Below are positions 35,141-43,906 of a stretch of 64,000 nucleotides of DNA, piece by piece. The DNA is taken from NCBI GenBank assembly GCA_963552605.1, contig CAUVKI010000001.1:62001-126000 (forward strand), written 5' to 3'. Made by a program: the position numbers and the translations under genes. The notes beneath the pieces were generated by a model, which saw nothing but the letters and a program-made list of their open reading frames with translations, had not been told where the DNA came from and ran no database searches. This DNA comes from CAUVKI01 sp963552605. Lineage in GTDB: Bacteria > Bacillota > Clostridia > Tissierellales > Peptoniphilaceae. Positions within the stretch are counted from its first letter, which is position 1. Each line of letters opens with the position of its first letter.

Positions 35141-36867
35141 TAAAGACTGCAAAACGACTCCTATCTCTTATGGGAGAAAGAGAAAGACGAAGAGTTATAC
35201 TATCCGTAATATTAACACTTATAGACTTTATTCCGTTCGGAGTGCCGCTTATAGTCGCTTTCATTATGGTTGAGCAAATGATTAAAGGAACACTTCTTTC
35301 AGGCGATGTAGTTTTATATACGGTCATTATGGTCGTGTGTCTGATAATAAGGATTGTTCTAAGGATTTTTTCTCTCAAGCTTCGCGGCGGTTCGGGATAT
35401 ATCGCAATGTGCGACGAGAGAAAACGGCTGGGAAAGGAACTTAGGAATATCTCAATGGGGTATTTCAGCGAAAAAAATCTCGGCGATCTCATCTCCACGA
35501 TTACTTCCGATGCGCTCATAGTCGAGCTTGAGGGTTTGGGCGTCATAGAAAAGCTGGCAACGGGAATACCGTCACTTGTTATGGCACTAATTCTGCTCCT
35601 GATTATGGATTACCGCATTATGATTGCCGTAATGCTGTTGCTTATTCCGATACGATTTTCGTTTAAGTATCTTTCTGAAACGAGCGACAGGCACAATCTC
35701 AACCGTCAAAATGAAGTGGGCGAGACGACCGAGGAAACTATAGAATTTATAAAAGGTCTTAAAATTTTAAAAACCTATAATATGACAGAAAGGCAATTTT
35801 ATAAAACAAAAAATGCCTTTGAGAAACTAAAAAATCTCTCAATCAAAACCGAGTTTTCACACATTCCTCCTTCGGCAATCTTTCAATTCGGATTTAGAGT
35901 GATTACCACGGTGATTATAACAATGACGGCACTATTCACCCTGTCGGGCAGTCTAAGCTTTTCGGACGCTTTTTTGCTTATGCTCGCCTCGCTTTCACTT
36001 TTCGGAGCGGTTGAGCTTATGGGTATATGGAGCGTGTTTAGCAAACTCACCTCCGATGCAATAGAGAGAATGACAAATATAACAAATCTTTCAAATCAAA
36101 GCCAACCCTCCGGAGAAAGTACGATTGAAAAATTCGACATCGAATTTAGAAACGTTAACTTCTCATACAATAAAAAGCCGATTATAAAAGATGTGAGCTT
36201 TATCATTCCCGAAAATACGACCACGGCACTTGTAGGATTGTCGGGAAGCGGCAAAACCACCATAACCAACTTGATTGCAAGGTTTTGGGACTGTAATTTT
36301 GGAGAGGTGTTGATTGGAAATAAAAATGTAAAAGATATCAGGTATGATAATCTGCTCCAAAACATCAGCTTTGTTTTTCAAAATGTATTTCTCTTTGACG
36401 ATACGGTGCTTGAAAATATCCGCATAGGCAGACCTCGTGCAACGAGAGAAGAAGTTATGGAGGCTGCAAAAAAAACTTATTGCCATGACTTCATTATGAA
36501 AATGGAAAAGGGATATGATACGGTTATCGGAGAAGAGGGCACAAAACTTTCAGGAGGTGAAAGGCAGAGACTGGGGATAGCGAGAGCTTTAATAAAAAAC
36601 GCTCCGATTGTGCTGCTTGACGAGGTAACGGCGAATGTTGACATTGAAAACGAAGTGCAAATCCAATCGGCATTATCTACTTTGCTAAAAAACAGAACGG
36701 TGGTTGTAATTGCACATAAACTCTCAACAATAAAGGACGCGGAACAAATTTTGGTCATTGACGACGGAAAGATTTGCGAGAGAGGAACGCACGACATTTT
36801 ATCCAGAAGGGGAATATACAAAAAGCTTTGGGATTTGCAGCAGGAAGCCGAAAGTTGGAATATATAG
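35137..36867 (+). CDS. ABC transporter with fused permease and ATPase, YbtQ/IrtB type
   Basis: 576 residues from ATG 35137, overlapping the previous stop. Membrane domain about 15-320, then Walker A GLSGSGKTT, signature KLSGGERQRLGIARAL and Walker B IVLLDEVTANVD (Val for Pro/Ala). It is the last gene of the transport operon and is followed by a terminator. Confidence 0.85.
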   Translation: MIKTAKRLLSLMGERERRRVILSVILTLIDFIPFGVPLIVAFIMVEQMIKGTLLSGDVVLYTVIMVVCLIIRIVLRIFSLKLRGGSGYIAMCDERKRLGKELRNISMGYFSEKNLGDLISTITSDALIVELEGLGVIEKLATGIPSLVMALILLLIMDYRIMIAVMLLLIPIRFSFKYLSETSDRHNLNRQNEVGETTEETIEFIKGLKILKTYNMTERQFYKTKNAFEKLKNLSIKTEFSHIPPSAIFQFGFRVITTVIITMTALFTLSGSLSFSDAFLLMLASLSLFGAVELMGIWSVFSKLTSDAIERMTNITNLSNQSQPSGESTIEKFDIEFRNVNFSYNKKPIIKDVSFIIPENTTTALVGLSGSGKTTITNLIARFWDCNFGEVLIGNKNVKDIRYDNLLQNISFVFQNVFLFDDTVLENIRIGRPRATREEVMEAAKKTYCHDFIMKMEKGYDTVIGEEGTKLSGGERQRLGIARALIKNAPIVLLDEVTANVDIENEVQIQSALSTLLKNRTVVVIAHKLSTIKDAEQILVIDDGKICERGTHDILSRRGIYKKLWDLQQEAESWNI

Positions 36868-36877
36868 TTTTAACAAT

Positions 36878-36928
36878 AAAAAAAGGGGACTGACTCAAAA
36901 ATATGGTCTTTGAGCCTGTCCCCTCTTT
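36878..36928. terminator. Bidirectional terminator between convergent operons
   Basis: A two-part stem AGGGGAC/GTCCCCT and CTCAAA/TTTGAG with A and T runs on the outside; genes converge on it. Confidence 0.8.
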
Positions 36929-37699
36929 CTACAATTCTTTCTTTCTAAAAGTCATAATTCCCAAGACACTGAAAATGACAGTACTCGCAAAGCCCGAAAC
37001 CATACACCTGAAAAGACCCTCGGGTTTATTCCAAATCGGATTGCACACAACAGGATTGACTTCCATATAGTTGAACAAGTTGCGGGGAAGCCAAGCCGCA
37101 ATATTTCTTATCGGTTCGACCTTAAGACCTAAGTAAAAAAGAAATTGCGGGATAAAAAACATAACGCTAAGCCATAAAAGAATCCCCACAGAAGTTTTCT
37201 CAAAAAACGACTTCACAAAGATACCCAAAATAAGAGCGGAAACCGCCGTGGGAAACACCGCAAACGCTTCGTTTATCATATCCTTAATTTCCACAGCCCC
37301 CTCGTGTCTTAGAAGAAGTTCCGCACTGAAAATATAAACCGCCTCTGTAATTATCAGAATCACAACCGCTGCCGTAAAGCTCACAATAAATTGCCCCACA
37401 AAAATTTTCTCTCTTGAAATACCTGAAGCAATCACATTCTTAAGGTTTCCGTTTTTCCTGTTGTCCTCATAAAATGCCAATACCACAATCAAAGCACAAA
37501 CACAGAAAAACATAGGATTTGCCACGATGTTTGAATAGGAAAAAGAAGTGGTTGAGTACATAAAGGTCGGATCTGAAACCATAAAAGAATACAGCGTAAG
37601 ATTTAACAAAAGTGCTAATGCCGCAAAACTAATCGCCAATATATACAGCGCAGGCGAATGTAAAATCCTATAAAATTCACTCTTAACATAATTAAGCAT
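36929..37699 (-). CDS. ABC-2 type permease
   Basis: 256 residues, six hydrophobic segments. The order MLNYVKSEFYRILHSPALYIL, then the NRKNGNLKNVIASGISREKI cytoplasmic loop, is typical of bacitracin- or lantibiotic-type ABC-2 permeases. It overlaps the ATPase gene by eight bases. Substrate unknown; drug or peptide export is likely. Confidence 0.85.
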   Translation of the reverse strand: MLNYVKSEFYRILHSPALYILAISFAALALLLNLTLYSFMVSDPTFMYSTTSFSYSNIVANPMFFCVCALIVVLAFYEDNRKNGNLKNVIASGISREKIFVGQFIVSFTAAVVILIITEAVYIFSAELLLRHEGAVEIKDMINEAFAVFPTAVSALILGIFVKSFFEKTSVGILLWLSVMFFIPQFLFYLGLKVEPIRNIAAWLPRNLFNYMEVNPVVCNPIWNKPEGLFRCMVSGFASTVIFSVLGIMTFRKKEL

Positions 37700-38615
37700 T
37701 TCTTACCTCTCCTTTCAAATTCATATAGTATTCCTCCAAAGAATATTGACGACTCTTAAGCCCGATAATCGGCACATTATTTTTTGCCGCCAATGAGCTG
37801 TAAGCCTCAATACTTCTCTTCGGATTGTATATGCGAATGATTTTATTCGGAAGCACCTTATACTGTTCTTTCGGAAAATCATTATCAAGCAATGCGGCAT
37901 AAGTTTCCGTATCCGACACTTCAATTTCAAAAAAATCCATACACTTTCCCTTAATTTCCTCTATCCCGACTTCCTCAATCAGCTTTCCCTTGCTCATAAA
38001 CCCTAATACCGTCGCCATCTGCTCAAGCTCGGAGAGAATATGACTTGAAAGCAGGATGGTAATATTCTTTTCCCGATTTAATCTGCTTAAGATATTTCTG
38101 AACTCGACAATTCCGCTGGGGTCAAGTCCGTTTATGGGTTCGTCAAGAATTAAAATTGCAGGCTCCCCAATCATCGCTATCGCAAGCCCTAGCCGCTGCT
38201 TCATACCCATTGAAAGTTCCTTACATTTACTCTTTCTCCTCTCCCAAAGCCCGACCAGCTTTAGAACCTCTTCCGTCATTTCCTTTCCGGGAATGCCTTT
38301 TAAAATCCTAAGATATTCTATGTTCTTCTCGACGGACATACGAGGGAAAAATCCTGCTTCCTCAATCATAAAGCCGATTTGTTTTCTCAACTTCTCCAAA
38401 TTTTTCTCCCCCTGCTGACCTAAAAGAGATACTTCCCCCTTGTCAGTCCAAATGTGACCTGCCAAAGTTTTTAAAAGTGTGGTCTTTCCTGCACCGTTAT
38501 CCCCCACCAATCCGTAAATTTCCCCGTGTTTGATATGGATAGATACCTCGTCCAGCGCAAGTATATTGCCGTAGGATTTTGAAACGGCTTTTGTTTCAAT
38601 GGCATATTCTTTCAT
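37692..38615 (-). CDS. ABC transporter ATPase (BcrA-like)
   Basis: 307 residues. Walker A is GDNGAGKTT, signature ELSMGMKQRLGLAIA, Walker B ILILDEPINGLD, switch His LLSSHILSE. The C-terminal extension of about 90 residues resembles BcrA-like ATPases. A promoter region with four direct repeats lies between it and the response regulator gene. GGAGGCAG ribosome site. Confidence 0.9.
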   Translation of the reverse strand: MKEYAIETKAVSKSYGNILALDEVSIHIKHGEIYGLVGDNGAGKTTLLKTLAGHIWTDKGEVSLLGQQGEKNLEKLRKQIGFMIEEAGFFPRMSVEKNIEYLRILKGIPGKEMTEEVLKLVGLWERRKSKCKELSMGMKQRLGLAIAMIGEPAILILDEPINGLDPSGIVEFRNILSRLNREKNITILLSSHILSELEQMATVLGFMSKGKLIEEVGIEEIKGKCMDFFEIEVSDTETYAALLDNDFPKEQYKVLPNKIIRIYNPKRSIEAYSSLAAKNNVPIIGLKSRQYSLEEYYMNLKGEVRNA

Positions 38616-38660
38616 TTCGCTGCCTCCTTTTTTCTTTTCATAAGTATAACGCGGCGGAAA

Positions 38661-38700
38661 TCAAGAAGTCCTCAAGAAACGGTCAAGAAATAATCAAGAT
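38661..38700 (-). promoter_or_regulatory. Four 11-bp direct repeats upstream of the ABC-2 operon
   Basis: On the plus strand TCAAGAA occurs at 38661, 38672 and 38683, and TCAAGAT at 38694: exact 11-bp spacing, one helical turn. On the minus strand the last copy (TTCTTGA) lies about 15 bases before a TATACT -10 box at about 38646-38641. This is the layout of OmpR-family activator sites. The regulator gene is adjacent; its stop codon overlaps the first copy. Confidence 0.7.
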
Positions 38701-39377
38701 TTTTTAAGTCTGAACCCTATTCCGTAAACGGATTGTATATACTCCTCCGAGCGGTCATATTCCCTTAATTTCTTTCGCAAATTGCTGACATGAACATTTA
38801 CCGTGTGATCCGTCCCGTAATACCCGTCAGCCCACACCAGCTCATAAAGAGTTTCCCTTGAATAAACTTTCTCCGGATTTTTAATCAGCAGGTATAAAAT
38901 CTCATATTCCCGAGCGGTCAAATATAATTCTTTTTCCAAAACGGTCACCTTTCTGAGATCGGGATATACTTTCAAGTTTTTATAAATAAGCACCTCTATG
39001 TCCTCACCGTTAAAATTGCTGCGCCTAATTAAAGCGTCCGCTCTTGCGACAATTTCTTCAGGTTCAAACGGCTTTGTGATGTAATCGTCCGCTCCGATTT
39101 TAAGCATCGATACCTTATCTTCCAATGTACTCTTGGCGGAAATCACCAAGACGGGTGTCTTATATCCGAGTTCGCATCTGAGTTTATCCAAAAATTTCTC
39201 TCCCGACATTCCCGGAAGCATAAGGTCAAGCAAAATCAAATCAAAAGTGTCGTTTTTCAAACAAAGCGCCGCTTCCGTTCCGGAATACGCCTGACACACT
39301 TGATAATCCTTTAATATTTTTTTCAAAAGATTATTTATTTCATTATCATCTTCAACTATCAAAACATTTGCTTTCAT
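38694..39377 (-). CDS. OmpR-family response regulator without adjacent kinase
   Basis: 227 residues from ATG 39377, chosen because AAGGAGG lies upstream; TTG 39383 is an alternative. Receiver: VEDDNE, phosphoacceptor in LILLDLMLPG, Lys in YITKPFEPEE. The DNA-binding domain has LTAREYEILYLLIKNPEKV and ends YGIGFRLKKS. The usual partner kinase gene is absent on both sides, so the signal source is unknown. It probably acts at the 11-bp repeats next to its 3' end. Confidence 0.9.
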   Translation of the reverse strand: MKANVLIVEDDNEINNLLKKILKDYQVCQAYSGTEAALCLKNDTFDLILLDLMLPGMSGEKFLDKLRCELGYKTPVLVISAKSTLEDKVSMLKIGADDYITKPFEPEEIVARADALIRRSNFNGEDIEVLIYKNLKVYPDLRKVTVLEKELYLTAREYEILYLLIKNPEKVYSRETLYELVWADGYYGTDHTVNVHVSNLRKKLREYDRSEEYIQSVYGIGFRLKKS

Positions 39378-39528
39378 TGTCAAACCTCCTTTTCGGGATT
39401 ATCCGATAATTTCCAATTAAAATCAAGCAAAAATGACAAATAAAAAATAGCCGAATAAACAGATACAAATCCGAAAATCCGACTATTTTTCAAACACTAT
39501 TGTTTACAAACCTGTAACCGTTTTTCTT

Positions 39529-39783
39529 TCAATAGGTTTCCTCATTTCGATACAACAACTCGAACCGATCGTCTTTCATAGTGTAAATCCCCTCCACGTC
39601 TTCCGTCAGAAAATCCAAAAGATTTCTATCCGTTTCCGTCTCAACGCAAATTCCGCAGCTTGAACTCAAAGCTCTCGGAACAGGTCTTGTAATGTTGTCA
39701 ATCCCCGTTTTTTTGAGCAGCTTGGAATAATTAAGCGCTCCGTACTGAGTAAAAAACAAAACGAGATACTTACTTTTTTCCAT
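39529..39783 (-). CDS. DUF3343 protein (putative Se/S carrier)
   Basis: 84 residues. YLVLFFTQYGALNYSKLLKK and the Cys motif SSSCGICVETE match DUF3343, a small family that co-occurs with selenium utilisation genes. Role unproven; a selenium or sulfur carrier through the CGIC cysteines is the usual guess. It overlaps the TusA-like gene by 14 bases. Confidence 0.85.
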   Translation of the reverse strand: MEKSKYLVLFFTQYGALNYSKLLKKTGIDNITRPVPRALSSSCGICVETETDRNLLDFLTEDVEGIYTMKDDRFELLYRNEETY

Positions 39784-39976
39784 TGAGAAAAATATCCTCT
39801 GCGCCCTCTTTTATGCTCACAGCATAGCCGCCTGCTTCAAGAGCTTTCTTCACATTTTCCTTTGCCACATTGTTGTCCACAATCACCGTAAGCTCTTTCG
39901 GCGCTCCCTCCAAAGCTCTCCTCGTTTGAATTACAGGTTCGGGACAAGAAAGTCCTCTTGCATCCACTTCAATCAT
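39770..39976 (-). CDS. TusA/YedF-like small sulfur or selenium carrier
   Basis: 68 residues; the SirA/TusA signature Cys-Pro-x-Pro is in DARGLSCPEPVIQTRRAL. TusA proteins relay persulfide sulfur; paralogues beside YedE are linked to selenium. Here the C-terminal DsrE-like half of the longer YedF is missing. It lies 11 bases after yedE in the same operon. Confidence 0.88.
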   Translation of the reverse strand: MIEVDARGLSCPEPVIQTRRALEGAPKELTVIVDNNVAKENVKKALEAGGYAVSIKEGAEDIFLNGKK

Positions 39977-39987
39977 AAAAATCCCTC

Positions 39988-41061
39988 CTATTTCTTAATA
40001 AATCCGCTTTCCTTTTTGATATTCATAAAACCTATCACCAAAAAGACGACCAATGCAATTACCACCGCAGCCTGTCCCGCCGGAGTAACGCCTTTCGGAG
40101 ATGACGCCAACCCGAAATTATGTGAAAACGCCGCCCCCATAAGTAGTCCTATCACCGTAATTGCGGAGTCCACATTTCCCTCTCCTGCAAGCACCAGCTG
40201 TCTTAAAGGGCAGCCGCCGAGCAAAATCGCACCGAACCCCACTACCACCATTCCCAAAAAATTCCACAACCCGTCGGCGTGAGCAATCGGCTGTTCAGTG
40301 AATCCCGGATTAAATTTCTGCATTGCAACATTCATAACCAATGCGCCTAAAAAGGTTGCAAAAATTCCGAATGACAGCGTGAAATCCTTAAACATAATAA
40401 TATCTCGGAAGCTCCCCGCGGTACACATTCTGGTCTTTTGTGAACCTATCCCCACGATAATGCCCACTGCAAGTGACCAAAAAATCGGTGCGTGTTTCGA
40501 GCCGGGACCCTCCTGACTGAACAAAATAAATCCCGCTCCGCTCATCAGCAATATAAACAGCACAACTTGAATAACGGAAATTGCGGAACCTTCAATCACG
40601 GAAGCCTTATACGCACGTTTAAGGCTGTATCCTTTCTGCAAAAATAAAATCCCTACTCCGACTCCTGCAATAAATCCCACCAATCCGAAAATCGCATTTA
40701 AGTCCCCTCCTGCAAGTCTTAAAAGCATTCTGGTGGGGCAGCCCAAAAACACCAACGCACCTATCATTACAAAAAATCCGATTATAAATCGAATTAGCGG
40801 TGCGGAACCTGCTCTGGGCTTAAACTCCTTTTGTGCAATGGAAACCAAAAAAGCACCCAAAATAATACCTATAATTTCAGGTCTTATGTACTGCACAACC
40901 TCCGCACGATGCAAACCCAACCCTCCGGCGATATCCCGAATAAAGCAGGCAATGCAAATCCCCATATTCCCGGGATTTCCCTTTACAACCGACAAAACCG
41001 CCAGCACTCCGGTCAGAGCTCCTACTGCAACCAACTGCAATACCCTTTTTTTGTCACTCAT
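39988..41061 (-). CDS. yedE: YedE-family putative selenium transporter
   Basis: 357 residues, about ten transmembrane segments in two related halves. Cys motifs FLGCPTRMLLRLAGGD and LLGGCPLRQLVLAGEG occupy equivalent positions in the two halves, with a further Cys in KTRMCTAGSF. This is the YeeE/YedE fold, here of the long type associated with selenium. It is first in the yedE-tusA-DUF3343 operon and divergent from the desulfurase gene. Confidence 0.88.
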   Translation of the reverse strand: MSDKKRVLQLVAVGALTGVLAVLSVVKGNPGNMGICIACFIRDIAGGLGLHRAEVVQYIRPEIIGIILGAFLVSIAQKEFKPRAGSAPLIRFIIGFFVMIGALVFLGCPTRMLLRLAGGDLNAIFGLVGFIAGVGVGILFLQKGYSLKRAYKASVIEGSAISVIQVVLFILLMSGAGFILFSQEGPGSKHAPIFWSLAVGIIVGIGSQKTRMCTAGSFRDIIMFKDFTLSFGIFATFLGALVMNVAMQKFNPGFTEQPIAHADGLWNFLGMVVVGFGAILLGGCPLRQLVLAGEGNVDSAITVIGLLMGAAFSHNFGLASSPKGVTPAGQAAVVIALVVFLVIGFMNIKKESGFIKK

Positions 41062-41118
41062 AGACTTCCCTCCTTAATGAAATGTATTAAAGTAGCATCA
41101 ACTATCAGATGCCGCTTC

Positions 41119-41165
41119 ATTATACTACTTATCCTATTAAAATCGCAAATATTATTTGGTATAAT
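41119..41165. promoter_or_regulatory. Divergent promoter region for yedE and the class V desulfurase
   Basis: Minus strand TATAAT (41124-41119) with TTGCGA 18 bp upstream faces yedE. Plus strand TATAAT (41160-41165) with a weak TTAAAA 17 bp upstream faces the desulfurase. The two -35 regions overlap, so shared control is plausible. Confidence 0.45.
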
Positions 41166-41189
41166 AAGATATAGAAAGGGTGATATGAG

Positions 41190-42365
41190 ATGACAAAAGA
41201 AACAACACAATCAAAAAGAGTTTATATGGACAATTCCGCAACATCATTCCCAAAGCCGAAAACCGTCATCAACTCTATGGTGGAGTATATGATTCAATCG
41301 GGCACAAGTATTTCAAGAAGCACTTCGATTCAGGCAAAGAGTACGGGAGATAAAATTTTTACGCTCAGAGAAACCCTCGCCGATTTTTTTAACGCCCCCG
41401 ATTCGAGAAATGTAATTTTTACTAAAAATATCACCGAGGCTTTGAATATCGTAATCAAAGGTCTTATCCGTCGAAATGATATCGTTATGATTAGCAGCTT
41501 GGAGCACAATGCCGTAACCAGACCTCTTGTGCAGCAGGGAGCAAAAATTATTCCAATTCCCGTATCTGAGAGAGGTGAAACGGATTTATCCTTTGCCAAG
41601 GAACATATACCTTTGGTCAAAGCGGTATTCTGCACTCATGTCAGCAATGTTTCAGGAGATGTTGTGCCGATAGAAAGCCTTGCGGAAATGTGCTGCAAAA
41701 AAAATATACCGTTCATTTTGGACACCGCACAAAGTGCGGGACTTTTGCCCATTGATATGACAAAAACTCCAATAGACTGTCTCTGTTTTACGGGACATAA
41801 ATCTCTGCTCGGTCCCACCGGTACGGGGGGAATGATTATTTCTTCCGAGCTTGCAAAAAAAATACCTCCCCTTATCACGGGAGGCACGGGAAGCAAATCT
41901 CACGAAGAAATCCACCCCAACCTTACCCCCGACAAGTATGAGGCGGGCACTCCGAATATCGTCGGGTTAATCGGTCTTTTGGAGGGGATACGGAGCATTA
42001 TCGAAATGGGAATTGAAGAAAGACTCAAAAGAGAAACCGCTTTGGGAGAGGAATTTTTTGAGATGTTATCTTCTCTGAAAGGAATTGAGATTATCGGCTC
42101 TAAAGAATACTCCCGAAAACCTCCCGTATTTTCGCTTAATTTTTCCGATATGGACAATTCTGATGTGTCGTTTGCTCTTTCGGAACACTATTGTATAGAT
42201 AACCGCTGTGGGCTTCACTGTGCCCCGAGAGCACATCTGACCTATAAAACCTTTCCTAAAGGAACGGTTCGTCTAAGCCTTTCGCATTTTACCACACGGG
42301 AAGAATTGCAGTACACCTTTTTCGCCATAAGGGAAATCTTAAAACACGGTATGAGTTTTAGATAA
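41190..42365 (+). CDS. Class V aminotransferase-fold cysteine desulfurase / selenocysteine lyase-like protein
   Basis: 391 residues. N-terminus VYMDNSATSFPKPKTV, PLP lysine in CFTGHKSLLGPTGTGG, catalytic Cys in CGLHCAPRAH (Cys where most relatives have Ser before Gly). This group of PLP desulfurases is distinct from the SufS at 13.5 kb. Location next to yedE, TusA-like and DUF3343 genes suggests selenium mobilisation from selenocysteine; sulfur transfer remains possible. GAAAGGGTG ribosome site. Confidence 0.88.
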   Translation: MTKETTQSKRVYMDNSATSFPKPKTVINSMVEYMIQSGTSISRSTSIQAKSTGDKIFTLRETLADFFNAPDSRNVIFTKNITEALNIVIKGLIRRNDIVMISSLEHNAVTRPLVQQGAKIIPIPVSERGETDLSFAKEHIPLVKAVFCTHVSNVSGDVVPIESLAEMCCKKNIPFILDTAQSAGLLPIDMTKTPIDCLCFTGHKSLLGPTGTGGMIISSELAKKIPPLITGGTGSKSHEEIHPNLTPDKYEAGTPNIVGLIGLLEGIRSIIEMGIEERLKRETALGEEFFEMLSSLKGIEIIGSKEYSRKPPVFSLNFSDMDNSDVSFALSEHYCIDNRCGLHCAPRAHLTYKTFPKGTVRLSLSHFTTREELQYTFFAIREILKHGMSFR

Positions 42366-42445
42366 CATCCATGTTTTCTTTTAAATTACAGTTGTGAGTT
42401 TAAGTGGAAGTGCCGACAAATCTAAATTGAATTTTTTAAACTTGG

Positions 42446-42652
42446 CTACAAAGCGGTAATTGCAGCGATAGTTCCAAATATTACGCCCGGTAAATTCGCT
42501 ATCACAATAGGCCAATCCTTTTTCTCTTGAAAAAAGCCGTAACTGACCCATAAAATACAATTTATTGCGGCAACCATAGGTTGCAGGAAACCGCTTTTAT
42601 TTCCATGTATGTTATTGATAATCTGAGGGAAATAGGATATATACATAAGCAT
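42446..42652 (-). pseudogene. SemiSWEET-type sugar transporter, start missing
   Basis: The PQ-loop pattern MLMYISYFPQIINNIHGNKS, then PMVAAINCILWVSYGFFQ and DWPIVIANLPGVIFGTIAA, is SemiSWEET, a three-helix sugar transporter that works as a dimer. The family's start, present here as FGIIYLKWIATCTA, is in frame upstream of ATG 42652. That extension has no start codon before a TGA, so helix 1 would be truncated. Either the start was lost or a rare start codon is used. Confidence 0.65.
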
Positions 42653-42938
42653 GGCTGTACATGTTGCTATCCATTTTAAATAAATTATTCCGAATTGAAT
42701 TTTTATTTTTTGTCAGCACTCACAAAACATATCAAGGATATTTAAGAGCCGACAGACGGAGAAATGCCTAAAAAAAACAGCTCAAATTGAACTCCTCCAA
42801 AAAGAAGGGAGGCATTTATTATAGCCCTCCGTTGTTTGATGATGAACAATTGAATATATTAGTTTTTTTTGTTTTAACTCGCATATTTCATTACATTTGC
42901 TTACAATAAATGAAACAGAAAGGAGAGGTGAGCCATTT
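42653..42938. other. Non-coding stretch
   Basis: No supported gene. AATGCCT and AGGCATT near 42762 and 42810 could form a weak long-loop hairpin. AT-rich sequence around 42860-42910 may hold a promoter for the following small gene. Confidence 0.3.
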
Positions 42939-43236
42939 ATGTCAAACACGGTGATGGTATATGCAGGCTTAACTTATTCGTGGTATAGCACCACGGTTGG
43001 AAAAATGAGGAGATTTATACTCGCCAAGTGTAGGAGCAGATTATGTAGTAGATGCAAGGATGCAAGAATATGACGGAACGGCGGGAGCGTGGACAAGAGA
43101 TATAACTGACAATGCGCACTACGCTTTGAATGGTCATATATACCATTTGAATGGTGACTATGTAAGAGTTCATTTTTCAAATGATTGGAATACATTTGTC
43201 GATGTTCAGGTGACCGGTTCGTGGAGAAGCAATTAA
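42939..43236 (+). pseudogene. Frameshifted small secreted, bacteriocin-like gene
   Basis: AAAGGAGAGGTG precedes ATG 42939, which reads MSNTVMVYAGLTYSWYSTTV and then derails. From about 43007 another frame continues GDLYSPSVGADYVVDAR, AGAWTRDITDNAHYAL and ends VQVTGSWRSN at TAA 43234-43236. Together they give about 98 residues with many aromatic, Ser and Gly residues, somewhat like lactococcin 972 type bacteriocins (a VV block, then AG-W). The similarity is weak. Fragments of an ABC transporter follow, as in such loci. Confidence 0.4.
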
Positions 43237-43294
43237 GGTCAAGAACTGAATTTTGTTATCTGTACTATCATAGTACAGATGAAAGAGGTGGGCT

Positions 43295-43417
43295 ATGCAG
43301 CTGTACTTAAAACTTGCAAAAAGGAAGATCCTTTCTACATTCGTTGTAGGCGTGTTATACGATGTGACTTTGTTGTTGCTCATCTTGAGGACAAATTCCA
43401 ATAGTGTTTCAAGGTAA
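43295..43417 (+). pseudogene. N-terminal fragment of a membrane permease
   Basis: 40 residues after GAAAGAGGTG: MQLYLKLAKRKILSTFVVGV and a hydrophobic stretch, like the first helix of an ABC permease, then a stop. It overlaps the ABC ATPase fragment. Likely debris of the same locus. Confidence 0.4.
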
Positions 43418-43784
43418 AATTTGTGATGACGACATAAAAGGCTGCATGAGGAAGGTTGGATTAAATCCTGAAGATAGTACGAAGGTCAAAAATTTTTCGG
43501 CAGGAATGAAACAGAAATTGGGTATAGCTCAGGCTATAATGGAAAATCAAGACATAATTTTATTAGATGAGCCTTTCAACGCTCTTGATTTTCAAACAAA
43601 TGTGGAAGTAATGTCTTTGCTATCCAATTTGAAAAAAGAAGGAAAAACTCTTATGTTGACTTCTCATCAACGCGAATACTTGGAGAAGATATGCGATGAA
43701 ATGTATATAATTTTGGATAAAAAGATTAAGTTGTTTGATGAAGAAATAAAAAAAATGTATTTTTCAGTATTCATTAAATGTTAG
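43404..43784 (+). pseudogene. ABC ATPase, C-terminal part only
   Basis: 126 residues with signature NFSAGMKQKLGIAQA, Walker B IILLDEPFNALD and switch His LTSHQRE, but no Walker A; about the first 90 residues are missing. It cannot be an active ATPase on its own. The end of the frame (MYFSVFIKC) also departs from the family. Confidence 0.75.
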
Positions 43785-43866
43785 TAACAAAGAAACACTG
43801 CGACAATAAGTATAGTATTAATCTTGCGGCTTTTTTCCGCAGAAACTTGTGTCGCAAGGCGCAAAT

Positions 43867-43904
43867 AAAAAAAACCGTTTCTATCTGTCGAAACGGTTTT
43901 TTTT
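43867..43904 (-). terminator. Terminator of the chemoreceptor gene
   Basis: AAAACCGTTTC/GAAACGGTTTT stem, 8-base loop, A and T runs on both sides, just past the chemoreceptor stop. Confidence 0.85.
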
Positions 43905-43906
43905 AA

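Noticed and set aside
38661..38700. Direct repeats considered as a small CRISPR array
   Set aside because: The period is only 11 bp, with no spacers of CRISPR length and no cas genes.
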